DNA of 10,019 nucleotides from JAHFOW01 sp964370795 (GCA_964370795.1 CAYJME010000115.1:1-10019); one strand, 5' to 3'. Numbered from the stretch's first letter, positions 1-7,802 are shown. A program made the numbers and translations. The notes: a model not told the origin generated them from the sequence alone.

Positions 1-727
1 GGGCAAAACTCCATGAGACAGGGATTGTCTTTCCTCCCTTTGTTTTGAGACCTAATTCAATGTGTTTTACGGTCTTTCCCCGGGAAAGCCCTTCAAGGAT
101 GGAAATTAACGTTGATTTCTGCGCATCAGCGCAGATGGTCGTCAGGGGTTTGCCCACTAACTCCCTGTCCATGTAACCGGAGATACGTTCTGCTGCGTTG
201 TTCCATGTCAGAATCATTCCCTGAGAATCGAGCGAGGTTGCGATGTCGTTGGCGCTTTCAACAACACTGGCAAGGTGGCGCTCAGCCTGCCTGACCTTCT
301 CCCGCAAACTTACCTGTTGGGTAATATCTTCCATAATGAGCAAGACGCTTTCAACAATTCCGCGATCATCTACGAGCGGCGTCAGGCTATAAAAATATAC
401 CCTGGCTGGCAAACCTGGCGCCCGATAATACATCTCGCGCCCACGGTCTCCAATGCATGTTTCAAAGACCATCCGCAACCGTTCTGCGAGTCGCGTGTAT
501 TGCAATATAACGCCGGGAAATATTTCATCCACGCTCCTTCCTACCGTGTCGCCGTCGGTACGGCGTGACTTTTCAAGAAAGTTCTTGTTGGCAATTACCA
601 CACGCAGGTTACGGTCAAACATGATCAGCGAGGACGGAATAGAAGAAAAGATCATTGAGCAAAGACGCTCGTATTTCCTCTCAGAAGATGAAATCGGGTC
701 AAATAGGATATTGTTCTGGTTTTTCAT
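1..727 (-). CDS. Multi-PAS sensor protein, N-terminal part (cut by left window edge)
   Basis: The reading frame starts at an ATG at 727 and stays open for 242 codons to the left edge, so the C-terminus and any output domain are missing. Two PAS-type modules are visible. The first spans about residues 18-138: it has the segment SSLIMFDRNLRVVIANKNF and ends at MEDITQQ, the usual PAS-to-linker transition. A coiled-coil-like linker follows (LREKVRQAERHL). The second starts near residue 150 with SVVESANDIATSLDSQG and contains TWNNAAERISGY and GGKTIPVSW, typical of PAS domains upstream of histidine kinase or GGDEF modules. I see no membrane segment or signal peptide, so it is probably cytoplasmic. 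The start follows the upstream gas vesicle gene by 47 bases with only a weak ribosome-binding site (TAAGA), so read-through transcription is likely. A PAS histidine kinase is the most likely identity, but the output domain cannot be seen. Confidence 0.
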   Translation of the reverse strand, partial: MKNQNNILFDPISSSERKYERLCSMIFSSIPSSLIMFDRNLRVVIANKNFLEKSRRTDGDTVGRSVDEIFPGVILQYTRLAERLRMVFETCIGDRGREMYYRAPGLPARVYFYSLTPLVDDRGIVESVLLIMEDITQQVSLREKVRQAERHLASVVESANDIATSLDSQGMILTWNNAAERISGYMDRELVGKPLTTICADAQKSTLISILEGLSRGKTVKHIELGLKTKGGKTIPVSWSFA

Positions 728-753
728 AAATCTTAAGGTAATGCGAGGTTCTG

Positions 754-775
754 GAGACGCAAAGTCTTGCGTCTC
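754..775. repeat. Perfect 9-bp inverted repeat with 4-base loop
   Basis: The arms GAGACGCAA (754-762) and TTGCGTCTC (767-775) are perfectly complementary around the loop AGTC. The last base of the right arm is also the last base of the upstream gas vesicle gene's TAG stop codon (775-777). There is no T-run on either side, so it is not a canonical intrinsic terminator. It could act as a transcript-processing or stabilising hairpin at the end of the gas vesicle genes, or be one copy of a short dispersed palindrome. Confidence 0.7.
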
Positions 776-1530
776 TATACCTCTGATGAAACAAAATGAT
801 ACGGGGGCCACGGCCCCGTGCACAGAAATTTGAGTTCTCTCAGACTTGTCCCAAGGTCATGTAATCTGTTCCTGAATTCAGATAATAAATGTTTGGGGAT
901 TAAATAATTAATAGATACACCCTGAAACAGGGAATGGGTGTCTTTTTTGTAACCGACATAAATGCCTTTAAATTGCGCATGACAGGTGCTTACTATTTCC
1001 CGGAGGGAAGAGTTGTTTTCATCCTGCATGGCATAATGAGAGCGTTGTTGTTCCAAATAGGCTTCGCCTGCGTTGATATTGACACGTTGTGAAGGCGTGG
1101 GGCTATCTTTCCATGTCGCTGATTGCCAACGGGAGCTGTCTCCTCTCCGCCCCGTGTCTTCGACTTTCATAATAATTCTTATGCCCATTTCTACCTTGTC
1201 CTGTAGCCGCTCCAAACTATCAATAAAAACGCTATAACCGTTTTTCAGGAATTTAATGACCTCTTCATGGTTATTCAGCACGGATGAAAATCGCATGGGA
1301 AGGACGGTCTGTTCTTTATGAACGGTCTCAATAACCGATGAATGATATAAGATATTTTCATTTGATACGGATATCGTGGCCGTGGATACATCCGATAGTA
1401 AAGCCGCCACTCCCTGGTAGTTTAAGGTATAAACAGGCGTGTTACTGACGCCTATTATACCCGCGACCGGTTTACGAAACTCCTTCGTGATGCAATATAA
1501 ATAACGATACACAGACAACTCCCTGTTCAT
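775..1530 (-). CDS. gvpF/gvpL: Gas vesicle protein, GvpF/GvpL family (second paralogue)
   Basis: This 251-residue protein belongs to the GvpL/GvpF family, accessory proteins thought to act in gas vesicle nucleation with the shell protein GvpA. Visible family marks are an N-terminal YRYLYCIT strand (residues 8-15), VLPMRFSSV (76-84), a GEAYLEQQR segment (155-163) and the C-terminal signature TGPWPPYHF (238-246). These are shared with its upstream neighbour and support tandem duplication within the family. A polar linker (about residues 124-153, rich in S, R, D and T) before GEAYL is longer than the matching stretch of the neighbour. The ATG at 1530 has no convincing ribosome-binding site. An AGGGAG at 1519-1524 lies 6 bases before an in-frame GTG (1510-1512) that would give a protein starting at YRYLYCIT, as many family members do; that GTG may be the true start. 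It lies 13 bases after the preceding gene, so the two are surely co-transcribed. F and L cannot be told apart from sequence alone. Confidence 0.93.
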   Translation of the reverse strand: MNRELSVYRYLYCITKEFRKPVAGIIGVSNTPVYTLNYQGVAALLSDVSTATISVSNENILYHSSVIETVHKEQTVLPMRFSSVLNNHEEVIKFLKNGYSVFIDSLERLQDKVEMGIRIIMKVEDTGRRGDSSRWQSATWKDSPTPSQRVNINAGEAYLEQQRSHYAMQDENNSSLREIVSTCHAQFKGIYVGYKKDTHSLFQGVSINYLIPKHLLSEFRNRLHDLGTSLRELKFLCTGPWPPYHFVSSEV

Positions 1531-1543
1531 AAACGGTTACATT

Positions 1544-2350
1544 TTAAGTTGCCGCATTTAAATCCGGACAAAAATTATAGGGTGGCCATGGCCCGTTAAA
1601 TTCAAATACGAGTCCCGCATGCTTATATTTTTCCACCAATATACCTATGCAATTCCTGAACAAATCAAAAGTATGCTGTTCTATAAGGAAGGCTGTGTTC
1701 AAGACCATATCCAGCGGCTTTCCGTGTATGCCTTTATCGGTGCAGCGTAAAAAACGGCGGCGTTCGGCATATCGGGATAACATAAAATCAATATCTTCAA
1801 GATTTGTCTGGAGGTCTGACTTGAATGTTTCTTCCTGTGCCTTACGCATCTTCTTTGCCAGCAAATATGCCTCTCCCGGCATCAATGATGTTTGCCGGGG
1901 GGATCGTTTCTTCTCAGAGGCGTCCATGAAAATTGCTTTGTCGCAAAAAACCTTGAGCGACCATTCAGCCTTATCTACGGCATAGTTCAAAAAATTTATA
2001 ACTTTTTCCCTATGAGCTCGTACGGCCTCAAAGAGGGTATCCTGATTGGTATAAATAGTACAAAATCTTAATGGCGCTACAGGCGTAAGCGCCATAACGG
2101 CTTCAATTATCTCTTCATGTCTCTTTGCCAGAGGCGCAAGCCACGCCATATTGGTCATATTTATATCAAGGATGTCCTTGCTGAATTCCAATAAGGATAC
2201 ATTGCTTATTGCCGCGCAGATGCCTTCCCGTTCTGCAAGATAGACCGCGTGTTTATTATCAATGCCCATAATGGCGGATGGTGATGATATCGGTAATGTG
2301 AGACAATAGGCGTAGATTCCTGATGCGGAATTTAATAAATCGCTATTCAT
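1544..2350 (-). CDS. gvpF/gvpL: Gas vesicle protein, GvpF/GvpL family (first paralogue)
   Basis: This 268-residue GvpF/GvpL-family protein has a role in early gas vesicle assembly by family knowledge; some characterised members bind GvpA. In the sequence, residues 11-17 (GIYAYCL) form the first strand, VAPLRFCTIY (91-100) matches the conserved LPxRF-type motif, GEAYLLAKK (159-167) starts the helical C-terminal half, and NGPWPPYNF (252-260) is the strongly conserved C-terminal signature. It is cysteine-bearing (residues 16, 45, 97 and others) and has no signal peptide or membrane segment. It starts at the ATG at 2350, with only a weak purine stretch (AGAAAG) about 8 bases upstream. It lies 172 bases downstream of the hybrid kinase gene, past a tandem repeat, and 13 bases before a second paralogue, with which it forms an obvious pair. 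The family assignment is firm; choosing F or L is not possible here. Confidence 0.94.
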   Translation of the reverse strand: MNSDLLNSASGIYAYCLTLPISSPSAIMGIDNKHAVYLAEREGICAAISNVSLLEFSKDILDINMTNMAWLAPLAKRHEEIIEAVMALTPVAPLRFCTIYTNQDTLFEAVRAHREKVINFLNYAVDKAEWSLKVFCDKAIFMDASEKKRSPRQTSLMPGEAYLLAKKMRKAQEETFKSDLQTNLEDIDFMLSRYAERRRFLRCTDKGIHGKPLDMVLNTAFLIEQHTFDLFRNCIGILVEKYKHAGLVFEFNGPWPPYNFCPDLNAAT

Positions 2351-2377
2351 TACTATGCTTTCTGAAGAAATATAAAA

Positions 2378-2545
2378 TTAAATCCGAATGTCTGATTTGA
2401 TGTTTAGGAATTTCAATACAAATCGCAGTGCGGATGGTTTGTCCCATAGATTAAACAGTTCAAACAGTTCAAACAGTTCAAACGGCTTAAACGGCTTAAA
2501 CGGTTTAATCGGTTTAAGCCGTTTATTGCCAGGTATCCAGGGCAT
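2378..2545 (-). CDS. Possible small ORF (55 residues) reading through the 9-bp repeat
   Basis: In the +1 frame relative to the hybrid kinase, an ATG at 2543-2545 opens a 55-codon frame that overlaps the last codons of the kinase and ends at TAA (2378-2380). AAGGTG stands just 4 bases before the ATG and would be a good ribosome-binding site, but those bases also encode kinase residues. The frame reads the tandem repeat as KPIKPFKPF followed by three ELF units, then a less repetitive tail (NLWDKPSALRFVLKFLN). The composition is probably a by-product of a 9-bp repeat, and I know of no family that matches. I list it because it is open through a region where the kinase frame has a stop every 9 bases. 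I regard it as probably non-coding. Confidence 0.15.
   Translation of the reverse strand: MPWIPGNKRLKPIKPFKPFKPFELFELFELFNLWDKPSALRFVLKFLNIKSDIRI
2453..2524. repeat. Eight-unit 9-bp tandem repeat overlapping the hybrid kinase stop
   Basis: Eight consecutive 9-base units can be read on the plus strand: three identical AAACAGTTC (2453-2479), two AAACGGCTT (2480-2497), then AAACGGTTT, AATCGGTTT and AAGCCGTTT (2498-2524). The repeat reaches into the stop codon of the kinase (2523-2525). In the kinase frame every unit contributes a TAA or TGA, so translation would be stopped repeatedly. The left part of the array is the most homogeneous, which suggests recent slippage or expansion there. The function, if any, is unknown. 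Confidence 0.9.
2488..2525 (-). promoter_or_regulatory. 14-bp inverted repeat (hairpin) at the end of the kinase gene
   Basis: Within the tandem repeat, 2488-2501 (TAAACGGCTTAAAC) and 2512-2525 (GTTTAAGCCGTTTA) are perfect reverse complements separated by 10 bases. In the minus-strand transcript this hairpin begins exactly at the kinase stop codon. It lacks a following U-run, so it is not a standard terminator. It could partially uncouple the gas vesicle genes downstream from the kinase, or protect the 3' end of a processed message. Regulatory function is inference; the inverted repeat itself is seen directly. Confidence 0.5.
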
Positions 2546-5500
2546 CTCTCACCTTTTTTAAAATCTCTGATTCGGTAAAAGGTTTAGAAACAAAACAGAG
2601 TCCTTTTTCAAGGACGGTTTGTTTTGGAATAACGCTTTCAGCGTAACCGCTCATAAAAAGCGCCCTTATATCAGAATTTGTTCCCCGTATTTCGTCATAT
2701 ACTTCTTTGCCATTTTTTATGGGCATTATTACATCCAATATAAGAAGCTTTATTTTGTCTTTGTTTTCCATAAACTTGTGCAGTGTATCGCATCCGTCTA
2801 TTGCTTCTATAACGGTATAACCGGCTTCTTCAAGGATTATTTTTGTCATTATTCTGACGTCTGTGTCATCTTCTGCTATCAAAATTGTCTCCGTCCCACA
2901 GAGAGGAGCGGCAGTCTGAGATATTGATTTTGTTTCTTCCGTGACTGATTTCACGAGGGGTAAATATATTTTAAATGTTGTGCCCTTGCCTGGTTTGCTA
3001 TCAACAGTTATATAACCCTTATGCTGCTTGATTATCCCGTACACGATTGAAAGGCCAAGTCCTGTGCCCTTTCCAACATCTTTCGTGGTAAAAAATGGTT
3101 CAAATATCCTTTTTTGTATCTTTTCGTCTATACCAACACCCGTATCTGAAAAAGATATAAGGGCATAGAGTCCTCTCTCTCCGTAGCCATGCGCCTTTTT
3201 GAATTTGTCGTCCAATTCCGCAATATTTGTGTGTATGGTTAACCTTCCGCCACCGTGCATGGCGTCCCGTGCATTTGTTGAAAGGTTTACCAAAACCTGT
3301 TCTATTTGACCGACGTCAGCCATCACAACACAGTCTTTATCCATGGGCACAAAGTTGATAACAATGTCTTCGCCAATAATCCGTGTCAGGAGGTCTTTTG
3401 TATGCGTGAGAATATGGTCGAGTTGTACTGGTTTAGGGTTGCTTGGTTGTTTTCTGCTAAACGTCAGAAGCGCCTGGACTAAGTTGGTAGCCCTTTCCGC
3501 CGATTTGAGTATCTTGTGAACATAAGACCGTGACGATGCGTCTTTCTCCGTGTGCTTCACCAATAAATTTCCATACCCTGTTATGATTGCAAGGATATTG
3601 TTAAAATCGTGGGCAATGCCTCCCGCAAGGGTACCAATGGATTCCAGCCTCTGGACATGGTAAAGTTGCTCTTTCAGATTTTTCTGTTCATCCTCGCTCT
3701 TTTTGCGCTCGGTGATGTCTATCCAAAAACCAATAATTTCCACCGGATTGCCTTCCTTATCCCTTACTAAATTCAGTTCGTCACACATGGACCGGTAGGT
3801 TCCGTCCTTATGTAAGAACCGGTATTCGAGGGCTAAATGATCGACGTTTGCTAAATGTGACAGTTCAGAGATAATGTGGGGTAAATCTTCCGGATGGACA
3901 CGTTCAAACCAGAATTCCTGATGATGAACAAATTGTTGGGCATCGTACCCAAGTTGCGCATGGACATTTTCGCTCATAAAAGTATGGGTAAAATCGCTAT
4001 ACCGTGCGGAATAAATCATTGTTGGACTTACCCTGAGAATGAATTCGAGCCGGTTCTTCGTTTGTAGTATGTCTTCTTCCATTCGTTTACGTGCGGTAAT
4101 ATCCTGAACTGTTCCTGTCATCCGAATGACTCTTCCCGTTATTTCATCACAGATAACATTAATCATTGCATGAATGAAACGAATGGTCGTATCTTTCAGA
4201 AGTATACGGTAATTAAGGTCATACGGTTTTTTTTCGTATAATGCATTATCAACAGATGCTTTTACAAACTCCTTGTCATCAGGGTGGATGCGCTCTAAAA
4301 CGGATTCGTATGTGGCGTCAAACTCATGGGGAGACAAAGCGAATATGCGATAGACTTCGTCAGACCAATATATTTTATTATTCACGATATCCCATTCCCA
4401 ACTGCCTATGTGCGTTACTCTTTGCGCTTCGGCAAGACAATGCCTGCTCTTTTCAAGCAATTCCGTTTTAACCAGAATTTCTTTTGCCATGCCGTTAAAC
4501 GATTCACACAGCCTGCCGACCTCGTCGTTCGACAGTACCGGGGCAACAACATGGTAATTGCCCAGGGAAATGCTCTTTGCGTTATCGGTGAGGATGCAGA
4601 TAGGTAGTATTGTGTTTTTATAAAAAACAAGCATAAGCAGGATGATTACGATAAGAATTACAACGAACGGTACCGAAGCGCTCGCCGGCAGGACAGGGAG
4701 CAGGGAAAGCGCCTCACCTTCATCAATTTCAGCTACGAGAAGCCATTCCAGCGATGGGATGTACGCTGAAGCCCCGGCCACCATGATTCCTCTGTAATCC
4801 CTATAAAATCCGGACAGTTCTTTATTTGATGTCATGCTTGTCAGAACCGGTAACGTCTTAACAGTCTGCTTCAATGCGTCGTCCTTCGCAAATCCGGAGC
4901 TTGCAATCATAAGCTTGTTTTTGTTGACAAGATAGACCCCGATGTTACGCCATTTTTCCTTTTTGCTGAACGCCGTCTGTTGTTCCATAAGACACTCCCC
5001 GGCCAAAATATTGTTTAGCCCGGAAAGCTGGATAAAATTGACAAGGATGCCCATGGTAATTTTTTTATTTAAACCCGGTATGGGGGTCGCGATTATCATC
5101 GTCTGCCCGAGAGAACTTTCTGTAACCGTAAGGCTGTTTTTTCCTTTGAGAAAAAATATTTCCTGTGATACATCCTTCCCGATTTCAAATCGGTCTGTCG
5201 AGGCTACAATGCGTCCCTCCATCGAGAGGATGTGAATGGTCTTTATGCTCTTATCAAGGACGATCTTATTTTCGATAAGGTATTTACTCAGGGTATCAAC
5301 GGAAGATTTTCTCCCCTGCAGGAGTCTCGAAAGCTGAGTCCTTACAAAACCGTCGCTGGAAAAATCCCGTGCACGATAGTTGGCTATTTCAAGATATTGG
5401 CATACCCCTGCTTTATACGAATTCGCAATAGTGGCTACGTCTTTGAGCACATTTCTTTTTGCTTGTATTTTCGTTCGGTGGTAGCTCAGAAAAAATGCGA

Positions 5501-5570
5501 TGAATACGGAGAGAAGGACAGCGAAAATCCCCAGCAACATTTTTTGCAGGATTGATAGGTTAAGTTTCAT
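2523..5570 (-). CDS. Membrane-bound hybrid sensor histidine kinase with two PAS domains and a receiver
   Basis: The 1015-residue protein reads, in order: a transmembrane helix (about residues 8-29); an extracytoplasmic sensor of about 265 residues that looks like a double-Cache domain; a second transmembrane helix (about 297-317); a HAMP linker (about 320-375); two PAS domains (about 380-495 and 507-628), each ending in a PAC-type DIT(A/E)RK motif; a HisKA domain with phospho-accepting His654 in GGIAHDFNN; an HATPase domain with N-box LVNLSTNARDAM, DTGVGI and GTGLGLSIV; and a C-terminal receiver (from about 893) with acidic residues in IAEDD, phospho-acceptor Asp946 in LLILDVIMP and Lys in SKPF. 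It should autophosphorylate in response to an external small ligand and internal PAS cues, then pass phosphate His to Asp. No HPt domain is present, so a separate phosphotransfer protein or a direct response regulator is needed. The start is 9 bases after the ATPase stop without a clear ribosome-binding site, which suggests translational coupling. All catalytic residues appear intact. Confidence 0.96.
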   Translation of the reverse strand: MKLNLSILQKMLLGIFAVLLSVFIAFFLSYHRTKIQAKRNVLKDVATIANSYKAGVCQYLEIANYRARDFSSDGFVRTQLSRLLQGRKSSVDTLSKYLIENKIVLDKSIKTIHILSMEGRIVASTDRFEIGKDVSQEIFFLKGKNSLTVTESSLGQTMIIATPIPGLNKKITMGILVNFIQLSGLNNILAGECLMEQQTAFSKKEKWRNIGVYLVNKNKLMIASSGFAKDDALKQTVKTLPVLTSMTSNKELSGFYRDYRGIMVAGASAYIPSLEWLLVAEIDEGEALSLLPVLPASASVPFVVILIVIILLMLVFYKNTILPICILTDNAKSISLGNYHVVAPVLSNDEVGRLCESFNGMAKEILVKTELLEKSRHCLAEAQRVTHIGSWEWDIVNNKIYWSDEVYRIFALSPHEFDATYESVLERIHPDDKEFVKASVDNALYEKKPYDLNYRILLKDTTIRFIHAMINVICDEITGRVIRMTGTVQDITARKRMEEDILQTKNRLEFILRVSPTMIYSARYSDFTHTFMSENVHAQLGYDAQQFVHHQEFWFERVHPEDLPHIISELSHLANVDHLALEYRFLHKDGTYRSMCDELNLVRDKEGNPVEIIGFWIDITERKKSEDEQKNLKEQLYHVQRLESIGTLAGGIAHDFNNILAIITGYGNLLVKHTEKDASSRSYVHKILKSAERATNLVQALLTFSRKQPSNPKPVQLDHILTHTKDLLTRIIGEDIVINFVPMDKDCVVMADVGQIEQVLVNLSTNARDAMHGGGRLTIHTNIAELDDKFKKAHGYGERGLYALISFSDTGVGIDEKIQKRIFEPFFTTKDVGKGTGLGLSIVYGIIKQHKGYITVDSKPGKGTTFKIYLPLVKSVTEETKSISQTAAPLCGTETILIAEDDTDVRIMTKIILEEAGYTVIEAIDGCDTLHKFMENKDKIKLLILDVIMPIKNGKEVYDEIRGTNSDIRALFMSGYAESVIPKQTVLEKGLCFVSKPFTESEILKKVRDALDTWQ

Positions 5571-5579
5571 TATAGTAGG

Positions 5580-7691
5580 CTATTTTAGCGCCCTTTGCTT
5601 TATTTCTTCAACGGCCTTGTTAAAATCGTGAGCGGTTATCAGCGGCATATTGCTCCCTGCCCCTTGATTTTCCATCGTCGTGCGTATGGCAAATAATGCA
5701 GCCCTCTTGCAGATCAATTCTATATCTGCCCCTGTCATGCCATCAGTTTCCCGCGCGTATCTTTGCATATCTATCCCTTTTTCTAATGGCTTGTCCTTCG
5801 TATGTATCTGGAATATCTTTAAACGGGTTTCCTCGTCAGGTACCGGGATTTCAATGAGATAATCAAACCGTCCGGCGCGGAGCAAGGCCGGGTCTATCTG
5901 GTCCATACGATTCGTTGCGGCAAGCACGAGGACGCCTTTCAATTCTTCGATGCCGTCCATTTCTGTAAGAAACTGGCCAATGACACGCTCTGTTACATGA
6001 GAATCACCCCCTTCCCCACGTTTTGGAACGATAACATCTAATTCATCAAAGAAGATAATACAGGGCGCTGCCTGTTTTGCCCTTTTAAACATATCCCTGA
6101 TACCCCGCTCAGATTCTCCAACATATTTCGAAATGAGGGCGGGCCCCTTGACTGAAATAAAATTAACCTTTGTTTCGTTGGCGACGGCCTTTGCTATGAG
6201 GGTCTTTCCTGTTCCGGGAGCGCCGTAAAGCAATATTCCTTTCGGCGCATTAATCTTTGCATGTTTAAACAGGCCGGGGTATTTCAGTGGCCATTCTACA
6301 GCCTCCCGGATTTGCTGCTTGATCGTTTCCAGTCCTCCAACGTCATTCCAGCATACATTGGGAATTTCCACAAATACCTCACGCAAGGCGGAGGGTTCTA
6401 CCTCTTTGAGTGCCTCGATAAAATGTTCCATGTGTACCTTGAGGTTCATCATGGTTTCATGAGAGATATTTGATGTCCCTAAATCAATTTCAGGGATTTG
6501 TTTTCGCAGGCAGAGCATGGCAGATTCACGACAGAGCGCCTGGAGGTCTGCCCCAACAAAACCGTGGGTAATTTCTGCAAGTTTGTTGAGATCTACGTCA
6601 TCGGTCAGGGGCATGCCACGACTGTGGATTTCGAGGATGGAAAGCCGTGAATTTTTATCGGGGATAGGAATAGAAATTTCACGGTCGAAACGTCCCGGAC
6701 GTCTCAGTGCAGGGTCTAATGCACCGGGTATATTTGTGGCGGCTATGACAACAACATGACCGCGGCTGTCCAGTCCATCCATAAGCGCAAGGAGTTGTGC
6801 AACAACCCTTTTTTCTACATCGCCCACGACATGTTCCCGTTTTGGGGCAATGGCATCAATTTCATCCAGGAAGATAATAGCCGGGGCATTTTTTTTGGCA
6901 TCTTCAAAAATTTCCCGGAGCCTGGCCTCACTTTCTCCGTAATACTTATGGATAATTTCAGGGCCGTTGATGGTGATGAAATATGCATCTGTTTCATTGG
7001 CAACTGCACGGGCGATAAGGGTCTTTCCACAGCCTGGGGGGCCATACAGTAATACTCCCTTGGGGGCATCGATTCCTAAACGTTCGAATATCTCAGGATG
7101 TTTTAAGGGGAGTTCTATCATCTCCCGTATTCTTTTAATCTCGTGACCAAGGCCGCCGATGTCTTCGTATGAGAATTTTGCGCGGTCGCTTACTCCAGTT
7201 TTTTTTTCATTAATTTTGAGGAGTGTTGTTGGATGAATAACAACAACTCCTTTGGGATTCGTGCTTTCAACAAGGAAGTCGGAGAACCGGCTGCCAAATA
7301 ATGTAGCACGGATCCGGTCGCCCGCAACGACGGGAAGCCCATCGAGCAGGCTTCCGATATATTTGCCATCCCGCTCAAGATTGGTCAAATTTGCCGGAAT
7401 GAGAGTTACATTGTTGGCAGGGGTCCATGCTATCTTCTTTACCGTGACCTTCTCGCCAAGACCTATCTGGGCATTTCCACGGATTAAGCCATCGATCTGA
7501 ATCTTACTCATGCCTCGTTCTTCTTTAAATGCAGGCATTACCTTTGCGACAGTACTCCGTTTACCCGCAATTTCCACAATGTCTCCAACCGTGACATCTA
7601 ATTGTTCCATGTCAACCGGGTCGATTCGTGCCAGTCCTCTTCCTGCGTCCTTTTTTGCTGCCTCTACGACTTTTAAAGTTATTTCATTCAT
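5580..7691 (-). CDS. CDC48/p97-type tandem AAA+ ATPase
   Basis: This 703-residue protein has the full CDC48/VAT layout: an N-terminal double-psi barrel and second N-subdomain (about residues 1-170), a D1 ATPase and a D2 ATPase. D1 has Walker A GPPGCGKT (about 216-223), Walker B IIFLDEID and an arginine-finger region ALRRPGRFD. D2 has Walker A GAPGTGKT (about 489-496), Walker B IIFFDELD (about 544-551) and ALLRAGRFD. Pore-loop regions KYYGESE (D1) and KYVGESE (D2) are present, so both rings look active. The family unfolds or extracts proteins from complexes by threading them through a hexameric ring. Archaeal relatives feed the 20S proteasome through a C-terminal hydrophobic-Tyr-X tail; this protein ends in EIKQRALK and lacks it, so proteasome docking is unlikely. 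An AGGA 9 bases before the ATG supports the start. It sits between an Hsp20 protein and the hybrid kinase in a gas vesicle locus, suggesting a chaperone role for gas vesicle proteins (inference). Confidence 0.95.
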   Translation of the reverse strand: MNEITLKVVEAAKKDAGRGLARIDPVDMEQLDVTVGDIVEIAGKRSTVAKVMPAFKEERGMSKIQIDGLIRGNAQIGLGEKVTVKKIAWTPANNVTLIPANLTNLERDGKYIGSLLDGLPVVAGDRIRATLFGSRFSDFLVESTNPKGVVVIHPTTLLKINEKKTGVSDRAKFSYEDIGGLGHEIKRIREMIELPLKHPEIFERLGIDAPKGVLLYGPPGCGKTLIARAVANETDAYFITINGPEIIHKYYGESEARLREIFEDAKKNAPAIIFLDEIDAIAPKREHVVGDVEKRVVAQLLALMDGLDSRGHVVVIAATNIPGALDPALRRPGRFDREISIPIPDKNSRLSILEIHSRGMPLTDDVDLNKLAEITHGFVGADLQALCRESAMLCLRKQIPEIDLGTSNISHETMMNLKVHMEHFIEALKEVEPSALREVFVEIPNVCWNDVGGLETIKQQIREAVEWPLKYPGLFKHAKINAPKGILLYGAPGTGKTLIAKAVANETKVNFISVKGPALISKYVGESERGIRDMFKRAKQAAPCIIFFDELDVIVPKRGEGGDSHVTERVIGQFLTEMDGIEELKGVLVLAATNRMDQIDPALLRAGRFDYLIEIPVPDEETRLKIFQIHTKDKPLEKGIDMQRYARETDGMTGADIELICKRAALFAIRTTMENQGAGSNMPLITAHDFNKAVEEIKQRALK

Positions 7692-7711
7692 GGTCTTTTA
7701 TCCTGATAATG

Positions 7712-7747
7712 CCCCTCACCCTAACCCTCTCCCACAAAGGGCGAGGG
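7712..7747. repeat. Dispersed-type CCCTC/GAGGG palindromic repeat
   Basis: CCCCTCACCC followed by CCCTCTCCC (7725-7733) can fold onto GGGCGAGGG (7739-7747) across the short loop ACAAA, with one mismatch. Elements of this wording (CCTCACCCTAACCCTCTCCC) are a familiar intergenic repeat in many bacterial genomes, where they are often mistranslated as PHPNPLP-type peptides. Here the element lies just upstream of the ATPase start, between it and the Hsp20 gene. It may form a hairpin in the leader of the message. Confidence 0.65.
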
Positions 7748-7786
7748 AACTTTCTCTCTCGTGACGGGCAATGTCCTTGAGTTAAT

Positions 7787-7802
7787 CCCTCTTAGCGGAG
7801 GG
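7787..7802. repeat. Short 5-bp-arm hairpin in the Hsp20-ATPase gap
   Basis: CCCTC (7787-7791) and GAGGG (7798-7802) are complementary around the loop TTAGCG. It lies 40 bases from the larger CCCTC/GAGGG element and shares its vocabulary, so it may be part of the same degenerate repeat insertion. The stem is short and has no T-run, so I do not call it a terminator. Confidence 0.35.

Noticed and set aside
112..833. Three plus-strand open frames near the left edge
   Set aside because: They are antisense to a continuous, well-formed PAS sensor frame on the minus strand, have no recognisable domains and overlap each other.
2351..2450. Possible promoter before the first GvpF/L gene
   Set aside because: AT-rich hexamers such as TATATT and TTGAAA occur, but no pair has acceptable spacing and match; TGGGAC is not followed by a sigma-54 -12 element.
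2453..2524. Possible CRISPR array
   Set aside because: The units are 9 bases and contiguous with no unique spacers; this is a simple tandem repeat.
7510..7764. 84-codon plus-strand open frame antisense to the ATPase N-terminus
   Set aside because: It is a shadow of the ATPase gene and its end (PHPNPLPQRARELS) is the typical chance translation of the CCCTCACCC repeat.
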